This document shows positions 32,476 through 42,451 of a DNA stretch of 64,000 nucleotides, piece after piece (the first letter of the stretch is position 1; each line of letters opens with the position of its first letter). This DNA is from Ectopseudomonas toyotomiensis (GTDB taxonomy: Bacteria; Pseudomonadota; Gammaproteobacteria; Pseudomonadales; Pseudomonadaceae), in NCBI RefSeq assembly GCF_900115695.1, contig NZ_FOXK01000003.1:1-64000 (forward strand), in the 5' to 3' direction. Made by a program: the position numbers and the translations under genes. Below the pieces are notes generated by a model. The model searched no databases and was not told where the DNA came from. It saw only the letters and a list, made by a program, of their open reading frames with translations.

Positions 32476-32767
32476 GGCGAACCCATGAAAGCGGTGGTGG
32501 TCGAAGACCCTGTTGAAAGTCTCGCGAACTGGATGCGTGCCAGGCAAGTGTCGCCGAACAAGCCTCGGTTACGAATGGTAAACGAGCATTGCTCGCTTCG
32601 CTCGCCCCTTAGGGGCCACACTGAAGCGCGCTGGCCATAAGCGGCTTTCCAAGTGTCTTTAACGCAGCATGCCCGATACGCAGCAGACTTTGAGTTGCTT
32701 CTGAGTGTAAGGCTGCTGACCTGGCCCTGCCACAAGGACGTTTTTCTTTCCCCCGAATCTCTCCGAC

Positions 32768-34015
32768 ATGTTCAGACCTCTGTTCGTATTCATCGGTACG
32801 CGCTACACGCGGGCCAAGCGTCGCAACCACTTCGTCTCCTTCATTTCCCTGACGTCCATGCTCGGCCTCACCCTCGGGGTGATGGTCATGATCCTGGTGC
32901 TGTCGGTGATGAATGGTTTCGACCATGAAATGCGCACGCGGGTGTTGGGGATGATTCCCCACGCCACGGTCGAATCGCCGACCCCGGTAAGCGACTGGCC
33001 GGTATTGGCGCGACAGGTCGAGCGCCATCCACGCGTCGAGGCGCTGGCACCCTTCACTCAGATGCAGGGCCTGCTGACACACGACGGCAAGGTGCAGAAG
33101 GTGCTGATCAATGCCATCGACCCCGAGCAGGAACGCAAGGTGTCGATCATCGACGGTTTCTTCCAGCAGGGTAGTCTCGACAGCCTGCAGCCAGGTGATT
33201 TTGCCATGGTCATCGGCGACAAGGCGGCGGCCAAGCTGGGCCTGAAGTTGGGTGACAAGGTCACCTTCGTCGCGCCCGAGGTCACCGTGACCCCTGCCGG
33301 CATGTTCCCGCGTCTGAAGCGCTTTACCGTGACCGGCATCTTTCACGTCGGCGCTGGCGAGATCGACGGCGCACTGGCGCTGGCCAACATCAGTGACCTG
33401 GCGCGCCTGCAGCGCTGGAAGCCGGATCAGGTACAGGGCCTGCGCCTGAAGTTCGATGATCTGTTCCAGGCGCCGCGCAGCGCCTGGGAGATCGCCCAGA
33501 CCCTCGACGGCGATTTCTACGCCCGCGACTGGACCCGCACCCACGGCAACCTGTACCAGGCCATTCGCATGGAGAAGACCATGATCGGTCTGCTTCTGCT
33601 GCTGATCGTCGCGGTGGCCGCGTTCAATATCATTTCCACCTTGGTGATGGTGGTGACCGACAAGAAGGGCGACATCGCCATCCTGCGGACCCTCGGCGCC
33701 ACGCCGCGACAGATCATGGCCATCTTCATGGTGCAGGGCACGGTGATTGGTGTGGTCGGCACCTTCATCGGCGCCGTGCTGGGGATTCTCGCAGCGCTGA
33801 ACATCAGCAGCCTGATCGCCGGCATCGAACGTCTGCTGGGCATCAAGTTTCTCAATGCCGATGTCTACTTCATCGATTACCTGCCCTCGCAACTGCAGAG
33901 CGCCGACGTGGTGATGGTCTGTACCGCGGCGTTGCTGCTGAGCTTCTTCGCCACCCTGTATCCAGCCTGGCGCGCTGCGCGTACCCAGCCGGCCGAGGCC
34001 CTGCGCTATGAGTGA
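32768..34015 (+). CDS. lolC: Lipoprotein-releasing ABC transporter permease LolC
   Basis: A 415-residue FtsX/MacB-type permease with four membrane helices (about 25-50, 270-300, 320-350, 375-400) and a large periplasmic domain. It opens [22 protein letters not shown]. The C-terminal helix ends [15 protein letters not shown] as in LolC/E. With LolD and LolE it extracts lipoproteins from the inner membrane and hands them to LolA. The stop overlaps the lolD start. Confidence 0.93.
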   Translation: MFRPLFVFIGTRYTRAKRRNHFVSFISLTSMLGLTLGVMVMILVLSVMNGFDHEMRTRVLGMIPHATVESPTPVSDWPVLARQVERHPRVEALAPFTQMQGLLTHDGKVQKVLINAIDPEQERKVSIIDGFFQQGSLDSLQPGDFAMVIGDKAAAKLGLKLGDKVTFVAPEVTVTPAGMFPRLKRFTVTGIFHVGAGEIDGALALANISDLARLQRWKPDQVQGLRLKFDDLFQAPRSAWEIAQTLDGDFYARDWTRTHGNLYQAIRMEKTMIGLLLLLIVAVAAFNIISTLVMVVTDKKGDIAILRTLGATPRQIMAIFMVQGTVIGVVGTFIGAVLGILAALNISSLIAGIERLLGIKFLNADVYFIDYLPSQLQSADVVMVCTAALLLSFFATLYPAWRAARTQPAEALRYE

Positions 34016-34721
34016 GTCCATGAACCAGAACGCCATGAAACAGCACAATGCCGTGCTCAGCTGTCGCAACCTGAGCAAGCGTTACGACGAGGGCCCCGAG
34101 TCGGTGGTGGTGCTCGATGGCCTCGAGCTGGAACTCTTCCCCGGTGAACGTGTGGCCATCGTCGGCAGCTCCGGTTCCGGCAAGAGCACCCTGTTGAACA
34201 TGCTCGGCGGCCTGGATACGCCCAGCGAGGGCAGCGTCTGGCTGGCCGGCGAGCAACTGTCGGCGCTGAGCGAGACCGCTCGAGGTCTGCTGCGCAACCG
34301 TGCGCTGGGCTTCGTCTACCAGTTTCACCACCTGCTGGCCGAGTTCACTGCGCTGGAGAACGTCTGCATGCCGCTGTTGATCGGCAAGACGTCGATCAGC
34401 GAGGCGCGCGAGCGTGCCACCAAGCTGCTCGAACGCGTAGGGCTTGGCCATCGCCTCAATCACAAGCCGTCAGAACTGTCTGGCGGTGAGCGTCAGCGTG
34501 TGGCGATTGCCCGTGCCCTGGTCAACCGCCCGGGGCTGGTGCTGCTCGATGAACCCACCGGCAACCTCGACCAGCACACCGCTGAAGGCATTCAGGAACT
34601 GATGCGCGAACTCAGCCGCGACTCCAACACCGCGTTTCTGGTGGTGACCCACGACATGCAGCTGGCACGCCAGATGGATCGCGTGCTCAGCCTGCAGGAC
34701 GGCAAACTGGTGACCCTCTGA
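34008..34721 (+). CDS. lolD: Lipoprotein-releasing ABC transporter ATPase LolD
   Basis: A 237-residue ABC ATPase. Walker A is G-S-S-G-S-G-K-S-T (near 58), the Q-loop sequence F-V-Y-Q-F-H-H-L-L is characteristic of LolD, the signature L-S-G-G-E-R-Q-R-V is near 160, and Walker [12 protein letters not shown] follows. The ATG at 34008 overlaps lolC; ATGs four and eight codons further in are alternatives, and other LolDs begin near the last of these. lolE starts at the lolD stop. Confidence 0.95.
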   Translation: MSESMNQNAMKQHNAVLSCRNLSKRYDEGPESVVVLDGLELELFPGERVAIVGSSGSGKSTLLNMLGGLDTPSEGSVWLAGEQLSALSETARGLLRNRALGFVYQFHHLLAEFTALENVCMPLLIGKTSISEARERATKLLERVGLGHRLNHKPSELSGGERQRVAIARALVNRPGLVLLDEPTGNLDQHTAEGIQELMRELSRDSNTAFLVVTHDMQLARQMDRVLSLQDGKLVTL

Positions 34722-35965
34722 TGTTTCGTCCGCTGAGTATCTTCATCGGCGCTCGCTACACACGGGCCAAGCGCCGCAACCATTTCATTTCCTTCATTTC
34801 GCTGACCTCTATGATTGGTCTGGCGCTTGGCGTGCTGGCGATGATCGTGGTGCTGTCGGTGATGAACGGTTTCCAGAAGGAAATGAGCTCGCGCATTCTC
34901 GGCATGGTGCCGCATGCTATGCTCTACGGCGCCGAGCCGGTCGCCGACTGGCGCGCCCTGGCGGACAAGGCCATGGCCAATCCGCAGGTACAGGCCGCAG
35001 CGCCTTATGCCGAGCTGGAGGGCATGCTCTCGCATCGCGGACTGATGCAGCCGATCCAGATCCACGGCATCGACCCGGTGGAGGAGGGCAAGGTGTCGAT
35101 CCTGCCCGAGCACATCCGTCAGGGCAGCCTGAACAATCTGCAGCCGGGTGAGTTCGGCGTGGTGATCGGTGATATCACCGCGCGTCGTTTCGGCCTGCAG
35201 GTGGGCGACAAGCTGACCTTGATCATTCCCGAGTTGAGCAGCGCTCCCGGTGGCGTCACGCCGCGCATGCAGCGTCTGAACGTGGCAGCGGTGTTCAAGG
35301 TCGGTGCCGAGCTGGACAGCTCACTGGCGCTGATCAACGTCGCCGATGCCGCTGCCATGCAGCGCCTGCCGGAAGGTACGGTGCCGGGTATTCGTCTGGC
35401 GCTGAAAGACCTCTATCAGGCGCCACAGGTATCCAAGGCACTGGTCGCCGAACTGGGCGTCGGTTACCGCGCCGATGACTGGACCCATACCCAGGGCAGC
35501 CTGTTCAGCGCAATGAAGATGGAGAAGACCATGATCGGTCTGCTGCTGCTGCTGATCGTCGCTGTGGCGGCGTTCAACATCATCGCCACGCTGATCATGG
35601 TGGTGGCCGACAAGGGCGGCGACATCGCCATTCTGCGTACTCTGGGCGCCACACCCCGGCAGATCATGGCGATTTTCATGGTGCAGGGTTCGGTCATCGG
35701 TCTGGTCGGTACGCTGATCGGCACGGTGCTGGGTGTGCTGGCGGCACTCAATGTCAGCGCGCTGGTGGCCTGGCTGGAGTCGTTTGCCGGTCAGCAGGTG
35801 ATGAGCTCCGATGTGTATTTCATCAGCAGCCTGCCGTCTGACCTGCAGTGGCTGGACGTGGCGTTGATCTGTTCGGCGGCATTGATCCTGAGTTTCCTCG
35901 CCACGCTCTACCCCTCATGGCGGGCGGCGCAGGTGCAGCCGGCCGAAGCGCTGCGCTACGAGTAA
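34721..35965 (+). CDS. lolE: Lipoprotein-releasing ABC transporter permease LolE
   Basis: A 414-residue paralogue of LolC with the same four-helix plan and near-identical opening ([22 protein letters not shown]). LolC and LolE form the two transmembrane subunits of a heterodimer in this genus. The assignment of which is C and which E follows gene order (C-D-E). The ATG shares a base with the lolD stop; a terminator follows. Confidence 0.93.
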   Translation: MFRPLSIFIGARYTRAKRRNHFISFISLTSMIGLALGVLAMIVVLSVMNGFQKEMSSRILGMVPHAMLYGAEPVADWRALADKAMANPQVQAAAPYAELEGMLSHRGLMQPIQIHGIDPVEEGKVSILPEHIRQGSLNNLQPGEFGVVIGDITARRFGLQVGDKLTLIIPELSSAPGGVTPRMQRLNVAAVFKVGAELDSSLALINVADAAAMQRLPEGTVPGIRLALKDLYQAPQVSKALVAELGVGYRADDWTHTQGSLFSAMKMEKTMIGLLLLLIVAVAAFNIIATLIMVVADKGGDIAILRTLGATPRQIMAIFMVQGSVIGLVGTLIGTVLGVLAALNVSALVAWLESFAGQQVMSSDVYFISSLPSDLQWLDVALICSAALILSFLATLYPSWRAAQVQPAEALRYE

Positions 35966-35970
35966 GAATG

Positions 35971-36004
35971 AAAAAGCCGTCAACTTCGACGGCTTCTTCT
36001 TTTC
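35971..36004. terminator. Bidirectional terminator between lolE and the DUF2062 gene
   Basis: AGCCGTC (35975-35981) and GACGGCT (35988-35994) form a stem, with AAAAA on the left and TCTTCTTTTC on the right. It serves the convergent gene pair. Confidence 0.85.
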
Positions 36005-36530
36005 AGTGACGTTCCAGTCGGCGCTTTTCCTGACGCTTGCGCCAGCTACGCTGGACCCACCAGCGCCAGTAGAGCATGGTCAACACATAACCCAGTACGG
36101 CGAGAACCAGGCCGGACACGAAGGAGCCGAGGTACAACGGTTTCCACAGGATGGCCACTTCAGCCGTGATCCATTCCAGGCTCAGCGTCTCCGGCATGCG
36201 CACCGGTGGTGTCTGCATGATCCATGCACCCATCTTGTAGGTGCAGTAGAAAATCGGTGGCATGGTGATGGGGTTGGTCAGCCACACCAGACCGATGGAG
36301 ATTGGCAGGTTGGCGCGCATCGGGATGGCGACGGCGGCGGCGGCCAGCATCTGCATGGGCATGGGGATCATCGCCCAGAACAGGCCGATGGCCATGCCGC
36401 GGGCTACCGAATGGCGATTGAGATGCCAGAGATTGGGATCATGAATGAGTTTGCCGAGAAAGCGCAGGGACTTGTTACCCTTGATGCTGTCGGGGTTGGG
36501 CATGTAGCGCTTGAATAAACGACGCGGCAT
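36003..36530 (-). CDS. DUF2062 membrane protein
   Basis: A 175-residue protein. The ATG at 36530 (M-P-R-R-L-F-K-R-Y-M-P) fits DUF2062 starts; the frame extends 22 codons further without resemblance. It has an amphipathic basic N-terminus, then membrane segments around 50-85 and 135-160, and the conserved R-G-M-A-I-G-L-F-W-A-M-I-P and T-N-P-I-T-M-P-P-I-F-Y motifs. Function is unknown; members often adjoin lipid or lipoprotein genes, as here with lolCDE and comEC. Confidence 0.85.
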   Translation of the reverse strand: MPRRLFKRYMPNPDSIKGNKSLRFLGKLIHDPNLWHLNRHSVARGMAIGLFWAMIPMPMQMLAAAAVAIPMRANLPISIGLVWLTNPITMPPIFYCTYKMGAWIMQTPPVRMPETLSLEWITAEVAILWKPLYLGSFVSGLVLAVLGYVLTMLYWRWWVQRSWRKRQEKRRLERH

Positions 36531-36656
36531 GAAGAGTCTCTGGGCAGGCAAAAGCGCCGATATTATGCACGGATTCAGCCTGGCCAGCGTTTCCATATTG
36601 TGACCAGAGGTGAGCGCTGGAAGCGCTCGCCGCAGCTCGATGAGTAAGGAGAAACC

Positions 36657-38882
36657 ATGCGAACAGGGATGTTGGCGCTGGCCCTGGGGCTGTTGATGCT
36701 GCGCTTTCTGCCGAGTTTGCCGCCGGGTTGGCTGTTGCTGGTGGCGGTCGGTGCTGGCCTGGGGTTGCTATTCTCGCGCCTCTATCCGTTGGGGTTCTTT
36801 CTGTTGGGGCTGGCCTGGGCCTGCAGTTCGGCGCAATCGGCGCTGGATGACCGCCTCGATCCGCAACTCGATGGCCGCACCCTTTGGCTGGAGGGCCGCG
36901 TGGTTGGTCTGCCGGAGGTGTCCGACGGCGTGGTGCGCTTCCAGTTCGAAGAGGCGCACTCCCGACGTGCCGAGTTGCCGAAAAGGTTACGCCTGGCCTG
37001 GTATGGCGGGCCGCCGGTGCAGGGCGGCGAGCGCTGGCGGGTGGCGGTCAGCCTGAAGCGTCCACATGGGTTGGTCAATCCGCAGAGTTTTGACTACGAA
37101 GCCTGGCTGCTGGCCCAGCGCATTGGCGCTACGGGCACGATCAAGTCCGGCCAGCGGATATCCGCCGCGACGGGCTTGGGGAGTTGGCGCGACGGTCTTC
37201 GTCAGCATCTGCTGGCGGCGCCGGCCTTTGAGCGAGAGGGCGCCATTGCCGCTCTGGTCCTGGGTGATGGCTCCGGCCTGAGCGCGAGCGACTGGCGCCT
37301 GCTGCAGCACACGGGCACGGTGCATCTGATGGTCATCTCCGGTCAGCATATCGCCCTGCTGGCCGGCTTTCTTTACGGACTGGTGGCGTTGCTGGCGAGA
37401 GTCGGCGCCTGGCCAAGGCGCTGGCCCTGGTTGCCCTGTGCCTGTGCGCTGGCCCTGAGTGGGGCTCTGGTCTACGGGATGTTGGCTGGTTTCGAGGTGC
37501 CGGTGCGCAGGGCCTGCGTGATGGTTGCGCTGGTGCTGCTCTGGCGCATGCGCTTTCGTCATCTGGGCGCCTGGTGGCCATTGTTGCTGGCCCTGCTCGT
37601 GGTGCTGCTACTCGAGCCATTGGCGTCCTTGCAACCTGGCTTCTGGCTATCGTTCTCGGCCGTGGCGATTCTCGCGTTGGTGTTCGGTGGCCGGCTTGGC
37701 GTCTGGGGTTGGTGGCGCGGGTTGACGCGTGCGCAGTGGACCATGGCCATTGGTCTGTTGCCGATGATGCTGATTCTCGGTTTGCCGGTCAGCAGTAGCG
37801 GGCCGCTGGCTAATCTGGTCGCCGTGCCCTGGGTGGGGCTGGTGGTCGTACCCCTGGCCTTGCTGGGCACTCTGCTGCTACCCGTTCCCATGGTTGGGGA
37901 GGGCCTGTTGTGGCTGGCCGGCGGTGCGCTGTATCTGTTGTTCGAACTGCTCAGCGTGATCGCTGCTTGGCTGCCTGCCTGGCTGCCCAGCAATCTGCCG
38001 CTCTGGGCCTGGCTACTGGCAGCGGCAGGCGCCTTGTTGCTCCTGCTGCCAGCTGGCGTACCCTTGCGTCTGCCCGGCCTCGCGCTGTTGTTACCTGCCT
38101 TGTTGTTGCCCACACAGCACCTGGACGATGGCCGTGCCGATGTCTGGGTGCTGGACGTGGGGCAGGGGCTGGCGGTGTTGGTGCGTACCCGAGAACACAG
38201 CCTGCTGTACGACGCGGGGCCGCGCTTCGGCGATTTCGATACCGGGGAGCGTATCGTCCTGCCTTCCTTGCGGGCGATGAACCTCAGGCGGCTCGATCTG
38301 ATGCTGCTCAGTCATGCGGATAACGATCACGCCGGCGGTGCAGCGGCGATCAGGGCCGGGATGCCGGTGGCCCGGGTCATCAGTGGCGAGCCGCAGCGTC
38401 TGGCCAGGACGCTTGGCGCTGAGGATTGCGAATCAGGACAGCGCTGGCAATGGAACGACGTGACGTTCAGGTTGTGGCAGTGGGACCAGGCCAACTCCGG
38501 CAATCAGCGTTCTTGTGTATTGCAGATCGAGGCGGCGGGTGAGCGTCTGTTGCTGACCGGTGATATCGATGTCCGCGCCGAACGCGCGCTGATGCAGGCC
38601 GACTTTCCCCTGGCGTCGCGGTGGCTACTGGCGCCCCATCATGGCAGTCGCACGTCATCCGGCCAGGCCTTTATCGATGCGGTCGGGGCGCAGCATGTGC
38701 TGATCACCCGCAGTCGCCACAATGCCTTTGGACATCCTCACCCGCAGGTGCTGGCGCGCTATCAGGCGGCGGGTGTCGAGGTACATGACACGGCGCTCGA
38801 CGGCGCTCTGCATTTGCGTCTGGGCGAATATGCTGCACCGCATGGGTTGCGACGCGAGCCACGTTTCTGGCGGGAAAAATGA
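36657..38882 (+). CDS. comEC: ComEC/Rec2 family DNA-internalisation channel
   Basis: A 741-residue inner-membrane protein. The N-terminal third carries helices and an OB-like segment; the centre (about 220-480) is the polytopic competence domain with G-D-G-S-G-L-S near 205 and V-M-I-S-G-Q-H. The C-terminal beta-lactamase-like domain (about 500-740) shows D-V-G-Q-G-L-A and the metal motif S-H-A-D-N-D-H-A-G-G, then A-P-H-H-G-S-R. It moves single-stranded DNA into the cell during transformation. The AAGGAG ribosome site is 6 bases before the ATG. Whether the strain is transformable cannot be told. Confidence 0.92.
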   Translation: MRTGMLALALGLLMLRFLPSLPPGWLLLVAVGAGLGLLFSRLYPLGFFLLGLAWACSSAQSALDDRLDPQLDGRTLWLEGRVVGLPEVSDGVVRFQFEEAHSRRAELPKRLRLAWYGGPPVQGGERWRVAVSLKRPHGLVNPQSFDYEAWLLAQRIGATGTIKSGQRISAATGLGSWRDGLRQHLLAAPAFEREGAIAALVLGDGSGLSASDWRLLQHTGTVHLMVISGQHIALLAGFLYGLVALLARVGAWPRRWPWLPCACALALSGALVYGMLAGFEVPVRRACVMVALVLLWRMRFRHLGAWWPLLLALLVVLLLEPLASLQPGFWLSFSAVAILALVFGGRLGVWGWWRGLTRAQWTMAIGLLPMMLILGLPVSSSGPLANLVAVPWVGLVVVPLALLGTLLLPVPMVGEGLLWLAGGALYLLFELLSVIAAWLPAWLPSNLPLWAWLLAAAGALLLLLPAGVPLRLPGLALLLPALLLPTQHLDDGRADVWVLDVGQGLAVLVRTREHSLLYDAGPRFGDFDTGERIVLPSLRAMNLRRLDLMLLSHADNDHAGGAAAIRAGMPVARVISGEPQRLARTLGAEDCESGQRWQWNDVTFRLWQWDQANSGNQRSCVLQIEAAGERLLLTGDIDVRAERALMQADFPLASRWLLAPHHGSRTSSGQAFIDAVGAQHVLITRSRHNAFGHPHPQVLARYQAAGVEVHDTALDGALHLRLGEYAAPHGLRREPRFWREK

Positions 38883-38954
38883 GAACGGCGGCGGTCGGCG
38901 GGCGTTGCACCCTGTGCTAGAGTGGCGCCACTTTTTCGAGGGGGATTCTCTACC

Positions 38955-39587
38955 GTGTGGGAACTGGTCAAAGCTGGCGGCTGGATGATGCTGCCGATCA
39001 TTCTCTGTTCCATCGCTGCTGCCGGCATCGTCGCCGAGCGCCTGTGGACCCTGCGGCCCGCCCGCGTCACCCCGGCCAATCTGCTGGCTCAAGTGTGGCG
39101 CTGGATCAAGGACAAGAAACTCAACAACCAGAGGCTCAAGGAGCTGCGTGAGGACTCGCCGCTGGGGCAGATTCTCGCCGCCGGCCTGGCCAACTCCAAG
39201 CATGGTCGCGAGATCATGAAGGAGTGTATCGAGGAGGCCGCTGCCCGCGTCATCCACGAGCTGGAACGCTATCTCAATGCCCTTGGCACCATTGCCGGCA
39301 TCGCGCCGCTGCTCGGCCTGCTCGGCACCGTGCTGGGCATGATCGAGATCTTCAGCTCCTTCATGGGCTCGGGCATGGCCAACGCGCCGATGCTCGCCGG
39401 TGGTATCTCCAAGGCGTTGATCACTACAGCAGCCGGCCTGATGGTGGCGATCCCGGCGCTGTTCTTCCACCGCTACCTGCAGCGTCGCGTCGACGAGCTG
39501 GTGGTCGGCATGGAGCAGGAAGCGATCAAGCTGGTGGAAATGGTCCAGGGTGATCGCGACGTCGACCTGGGTGAGGGCAAGGCGTGA
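38955..39587 (+). CDS. MotA/TolQ/ExbB proton-channel protein
   Basis: A 210-residue membrane protein. The GTG start at 38955 is preferred (GAGGGGGA about 9 bases upstream, protein begins V-W-E-L-V-K-A-G-G-W-M-M); an upstream start at 38922 would add 11 residues. Three membrane helices are at about 12-35, 105-130 and 155-180, with the ExbB-type A-P-L-L-G-L-L-G-T-V-x-G-M-I sequence. With the next gene it forms a proton-driven energiser like ExbBD or TolQR. It overlaps the ExbD gene by 4 bases. It is first in a lipid A and wall operon, so its substrate may be envelope-related. Confidence 0.9.
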   Translation: MWELVKAGGWMMLPIILCSIAAAGIVAERLWTLRPARVTPANLLAQVWRWIKDKKLNNQRLKELREDSPLGQILAAGLANSKHGREIMKECIEEAAARVIHELERYLNALGTIAGIAPLLGLLGTVLGMIEIFSSFMGSGMANAPMLAGGISKALITTAAGLMVAIPALFFHRYLQRRVDELVVGMEQEAIKLVEMVQGDRDVDLGEGKA

Positions 39588-40012
39588 AATTCCGGCGCAA
39601 ACCGCGGGAGAACGTCGAGATCAACCTGGCTTCGTTGATCGACGTGGTATTCATCCTGCTGCTGTTCTTCGTGGTCACCACCACCTTCACCCGCGAGACC
39701 CAGCTCAAGGTCGACCTACCCGAGGCAGCCAGTGGCACGCCGCCCGAGCAGACCGAACTGAAGCAGGTCGAGGTGCTGATCGGCGCCGATGGCGCCTACT
39801 CGGTCAATGGCAAGGCGCTGCTGGAAAGCAACCTGACTAACCTCATGGCGGCGCTGCAGAAGGAATCCGACGGTGACAACAGCCTGCCGTTGATCATCAG
39901 TGCCGATGGCAAGACCCCGCACCAGGCGGTGATCACCGCCATGGATGCGGCCGGCAAGCTGGGCTTCTCGCACCTGCGCATCACCACGGTGGAAGCACAG
40001 GAAAATCCTTAA
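39584..40012 (+). CDS. ExbD/TolR family protein
   Basis: A 142-residue protein with one N-terminal helix (about 17-36) containing the motor aspartate in L-I-D-V-V-F-I-L-L-L-F-F. The periplasmic part is the ExbD/TolR domain. It overlaps the ExbB-like gene and abuts lpxK (stop followed directly by GTG). It works with the preceding proton-channel protein; the energised partner is not encoded here. Confidence 0.92.
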   Translation: MKFRRKPRENVEINLASLIDVVFILLLFFVVTTTFTRETQLKVDLPEAASGTPPEQTELKQVEVLIGADGAYSVNGKALLESNLTNLMAALQKESDGDNSLPLIISADGKTPHQAVITAMDAAGKLGFSHLRITTVEAQENP

Positions 40013-41014
40013 GTGAGCGCTGCTGATCGCTTGCTCGAGGCCTGGTATCGCGGCCACCCGGCGCTGGCGCTGCTGCGCCCGCTGGAGTGGCTGTACCGTC
40101 GCGTGGTGCAGAGCAAGCGCAGGCGTTTCTTGGTCGGCGAGGGTGATATCTACCGCGCCCCGGTGCCGGTGCTGGTGGTGGGCAACATCACCGTGGGTGG
40201 CACGGGCAAGACGCCGCTGATCCTCTTTCTCATCGAACACTGCCGCGCTCGTGGCCTCAAGGTCGGCGTGGTCAGTCGTGGCTATGGCGCCACGCCGCCG
40301 AGCCTGCCGTGGCGGGTGCGAGCCGATCAATCGGCCGCACAGGCCGGCGACGAACCGCTGTTGATCGTCCAGCGTACGTGCGTGCCCTTGATGATCGACC
40401 CGGATCGCAGTCGCGCCGTGCGTGCGCTGCTGGCCGAAGAACCACTGGATCTGATCCTCTGCGACGATGGCCTGCAGCACTACCGTCTGGCGCGTGACCT
40501 GGAGCTGGTGCTGATCGATGCCGCCCGTGGCCTGGGTAATCGCCGCTGCCTGCCGGCCGGGCCACTGCGTGAGCCGGTCGAGCGTCTCAGTGAGGTGGAC
40601 GCCGTGCTGTTCAACGGCGCCGAGGCGGATCGCGCCGATGGCTACGCCTTTCGCCTGCAGCCGACCGCACTGGTCAATCTGGTCAGCGGTGAGCGCGTCG
40701 GCCTCGATCATCTGTCGCCCGGTCAGGCCGTGCATGCGGTGGCTGGCATCGGCAACCCGCAGCGTTTCTTCAATACCCTCGAAGCGCTAAACTGGCGGCC
40801 GGTTCCGCACCCCTTTGCCGACCATGCCCAGTACGATGCCGCTCAGCTCAGCTTCGAGCCGCCGCTGCCCCTGCTGATGACGGAAAAGGATGCGGTGAAA
40901 TGCCGGGCCTTCGCCGCCACCGACTGGTGGTACCTGGCCGTCGACGCCGTGCCCACGCCGGCTTTCGTCGACTGGCTGGATGGAGAGCTGGCCCGCCTCA
41001 TACCGGGGTCCTGA
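40013..41014 (+). CDS. lpxK: Tetraacyldisaccharide 4'-kinase LpxK
   Basis: A 333-residue kinase that phosphorylates the lipid A precursor disaccharide at the inner membrane. Walker A is [12 protein letters not shown] (near 60), with the LpxK signatures V-S-R-G-Y-G and D-D-G-L-Q-H-Y. The GTG start follows the ExbD stop without a gap. kdsB in the same operon supplies the Kdo branch of the same pathway. Confidence 0.96.
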   Translation: MSAADRLLEAWYRGHPALALLRPLEWLYRRVVQSKRRRFLVGEGDIYRAPVPVLVVGNITVGGTGKTPLILFLIEHCRARGLKVGVVSRGYGATPPSLPWRVRADQSAAQAGDEPLLIVQRTCVPLMIDPDRSRAVRALLAEEPLDLILCDDGLQHYRLARDLELVLIDAARGLGNRRCLPAGPLREPVERLSEVDAVLFNGAEADRADGYAFRLQPTALVNLVSGERVGLDHLSPGQAVHAVAGIGNPQRFFNTLEALNWRPVPHPFADHAQYDAAQLSFEPPLPLLMTEKDAVKCRAFAATDWWYLAVDAVPTPAFVDWLDGELARLIPGS

Positions 41015-41036
41015 TGACCCCAGCAAGGATTCCACC

Positions 41037-41222
41037 ATGGACCTTAAACTGCTCGACATTCTCGCCTGCCCGATCTGCAAGGGCCCGCTGCAGCTCTCCG
41101 AAGACAAGACCGAACTGATCAGCAAGGGCGCTGGCGTGGCCTACCCGATCCGCGACGGCATTCCGGTAATGCTGGAAAGCGAAGCGCGCACCCTGACCAC
41201 CGACGAGCGTCTGGACAAGTAA
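41037..41222 (+). CDS. Trm112-like zinc-ribbon protein (YcaR type)
   Basis: A 61-residue protein. The ATG at 41037 follows AAGGA by about 8 bases; the earlier in-frame start lies in lpxK. It begins [18 protein letters not shown], the Trm112/YcaR signature with one C-x2-C pair. Bacterial members occur between lpxK and kdsB in many proteobacteria, but their role is not settled. Confidence 0.9.
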   Translation: MDLKLLDILACPICKGPLQLSEDKTELISKGAGVAYPIRDGIPVMLESEARTLTTDERLDK

Positions 41223-41987
41223 ATGAGCGCAGCCTTCACCGTCGTTATTCCCGCCCGCTACGCCTCCACCCGCCTGCCCGGCAAGCCGCTGCAGGACATC
41301 GCTGGCAAGCCCATGGTGCAGCATGTCTGGGAGCAGGCGAAGAAGAGTTCGGCCAGCCGCGTGGTGATCGCCACCGACGATGCGCGCATCGTCGAGGCCT
41401 GTAAGGCTTTCGGCGCCGAGGTGCTGCTGACCCGCGAGGATCACAACTCCGGCACCGACCGCCTGGCCGAAGTGGCTACCCAGCTCGGCCTGCCGGCCGA
41501 TGCCATCGTGGTCAACGTGCAGGGTGACGAGCCGCTGATTCCCCCATCGATCATCGATCAGGTGGCGGCCAACCTGGCTGCCAACCCGCAGGCAGGCATC
41601 GCCACCCTGGCCGAGCCCATCGAGGATGTCGTCGCGCTGTTCAACCCCAATGTGGTCAAGGTGGTCGCCGACAAGAATGGCCTGGCCCTGACCTTCAGCC
41701 GCGCGCCGCTGGCCTGGGCGCGAGACGCCTTCGCCAAGAGTCGCGATGTGCTGCCGCAGGGCGTGCCTTATCGCCGTCATATCGGCATCTACGCCTACCG
41801 CGCGGGCTTCCTGCGTGACTTCGTCGCCTGGGGCCCGTGCTGGCTGGAAGACACCGAGTGCCTGGAGCAACTGCGCGCGCTATATCACGGCGTGCGCATC
41901 CATGTCGCCGATGCCCTCGAAGCGCCGGCCGCCGGTGTGGATACCGCCGAAGACCTGGAGCGGGTGCGCCACCTGTTGGGGGCCTGA
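41223..41987 (+). CDS. kdsB: 3-deoxy-manno-octulosonate cytidylyltransferase KdsB
   Basis: A 254-residue nucleotidyltransferase that activates Kdo as CMP-Kdo for lipopolysaccharide. It opens [19 protein letters not shown], the nucleotide-binding loop, and carries [10 protein letters not shown] near residue 100. Its ATG follows the Trm112-like stop by nothing, and its stop overlaps the next start (TGATG). Confidence 0.96.
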   Translation: MSAAFTVVIPARYASTRLPGKPLQDIAGKPMVQHVWEQAKKSSASRVVIATDDARIVEACKAFGAEVLLTREDHNSGTDRLAEVATQLGLPADAIVVNVQGDEPLIPPSIIDQVAANLAANPQAGIATLAEPIEDVVALFNPNVVKVVADKNGLALTFSRAPLAWARDAFAKSRDVLPQGVPYRRHIGIYAYRAGFLRDFVAWGPCWLEDTECLEQLRALYHGVRIHVADALEAPAAGVDTAEDLERVRHLLGA

Positions 41988-42451
41988 TGAAGGTTCTGTT
42001 CGTCTGCCTGGGCAACATCTGTCGTTCGCCCACGGCCGAGGGCGTCTTCCGCCACAAGTTGCGTGCCGCAGGGCTGGAAGATCGCGTGCAGGTTGACTCG
42101 GCCGGCACCGGTGACTGGCACGTCGGCAAGGCGCCGGACAGCCGCACCCGTCAGGCCGCGCTGCGCCGTGGTTATGACCTGTCGGCGCAGCGTGCACGGC
42201 AGGTCGAGGTCGCCGACTTTCAGCGCTTCGACCTGATCCTGGCCATGGACCAGAGCAACCTGCGCAACCTCAAGGCGCTGCGCCCGGCCGACGCACGTGC
42301 CGATCTGGATCTGTACTTGCGTCGGTATGAACTGGCACTGGATGAGGTGCCCGATCCCTACTACGGCGGCGAGGATGGCTTCGAGCAGGTGCTGGACCTG
42401 ATCGAACAGGCCAGTGACGCGTTGCTGATCGAGATCAGGGGACGCCTGTGA
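41987..42451 (+). CDS. Low-molecular-weight protein tyrosine phosphatase
   Basis: A 154-residue phosphatase. The catalytic loop C-L-G-N-I-C-R-S-P follows the start M-K-V-L-F-V, and the general-acid aspartate is in D-P-Y-Y-G-G near residue 122. In bacteria such enzymes often act on tyrosine kinases of polysaccharide export; no kinase is near. It starts at the kdsB stop and overlaps murB by 4 bases, so it is translated within the operon. Confidence 0.94.
   Translation: MKVLFVCLGNICRSPTAEGVFRHKLRAAGLEDRVQVDSAGTGDWHVGKAPDSRTRQAALRRGYDLSAQRARQVEVADFQRFDLILAMDQSNLRNLKALRPADARADLDLYLRRYELALDEVPDPYYGGEDGFEQVLDLIEQASDALLIEIRGRL

Noticed and set aside
34008..35965. lolC and lolE as a recent duplication
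   Set aside because: They share the family opening and fold but differ through most of their length; the pair is ancient and standard in this genus.
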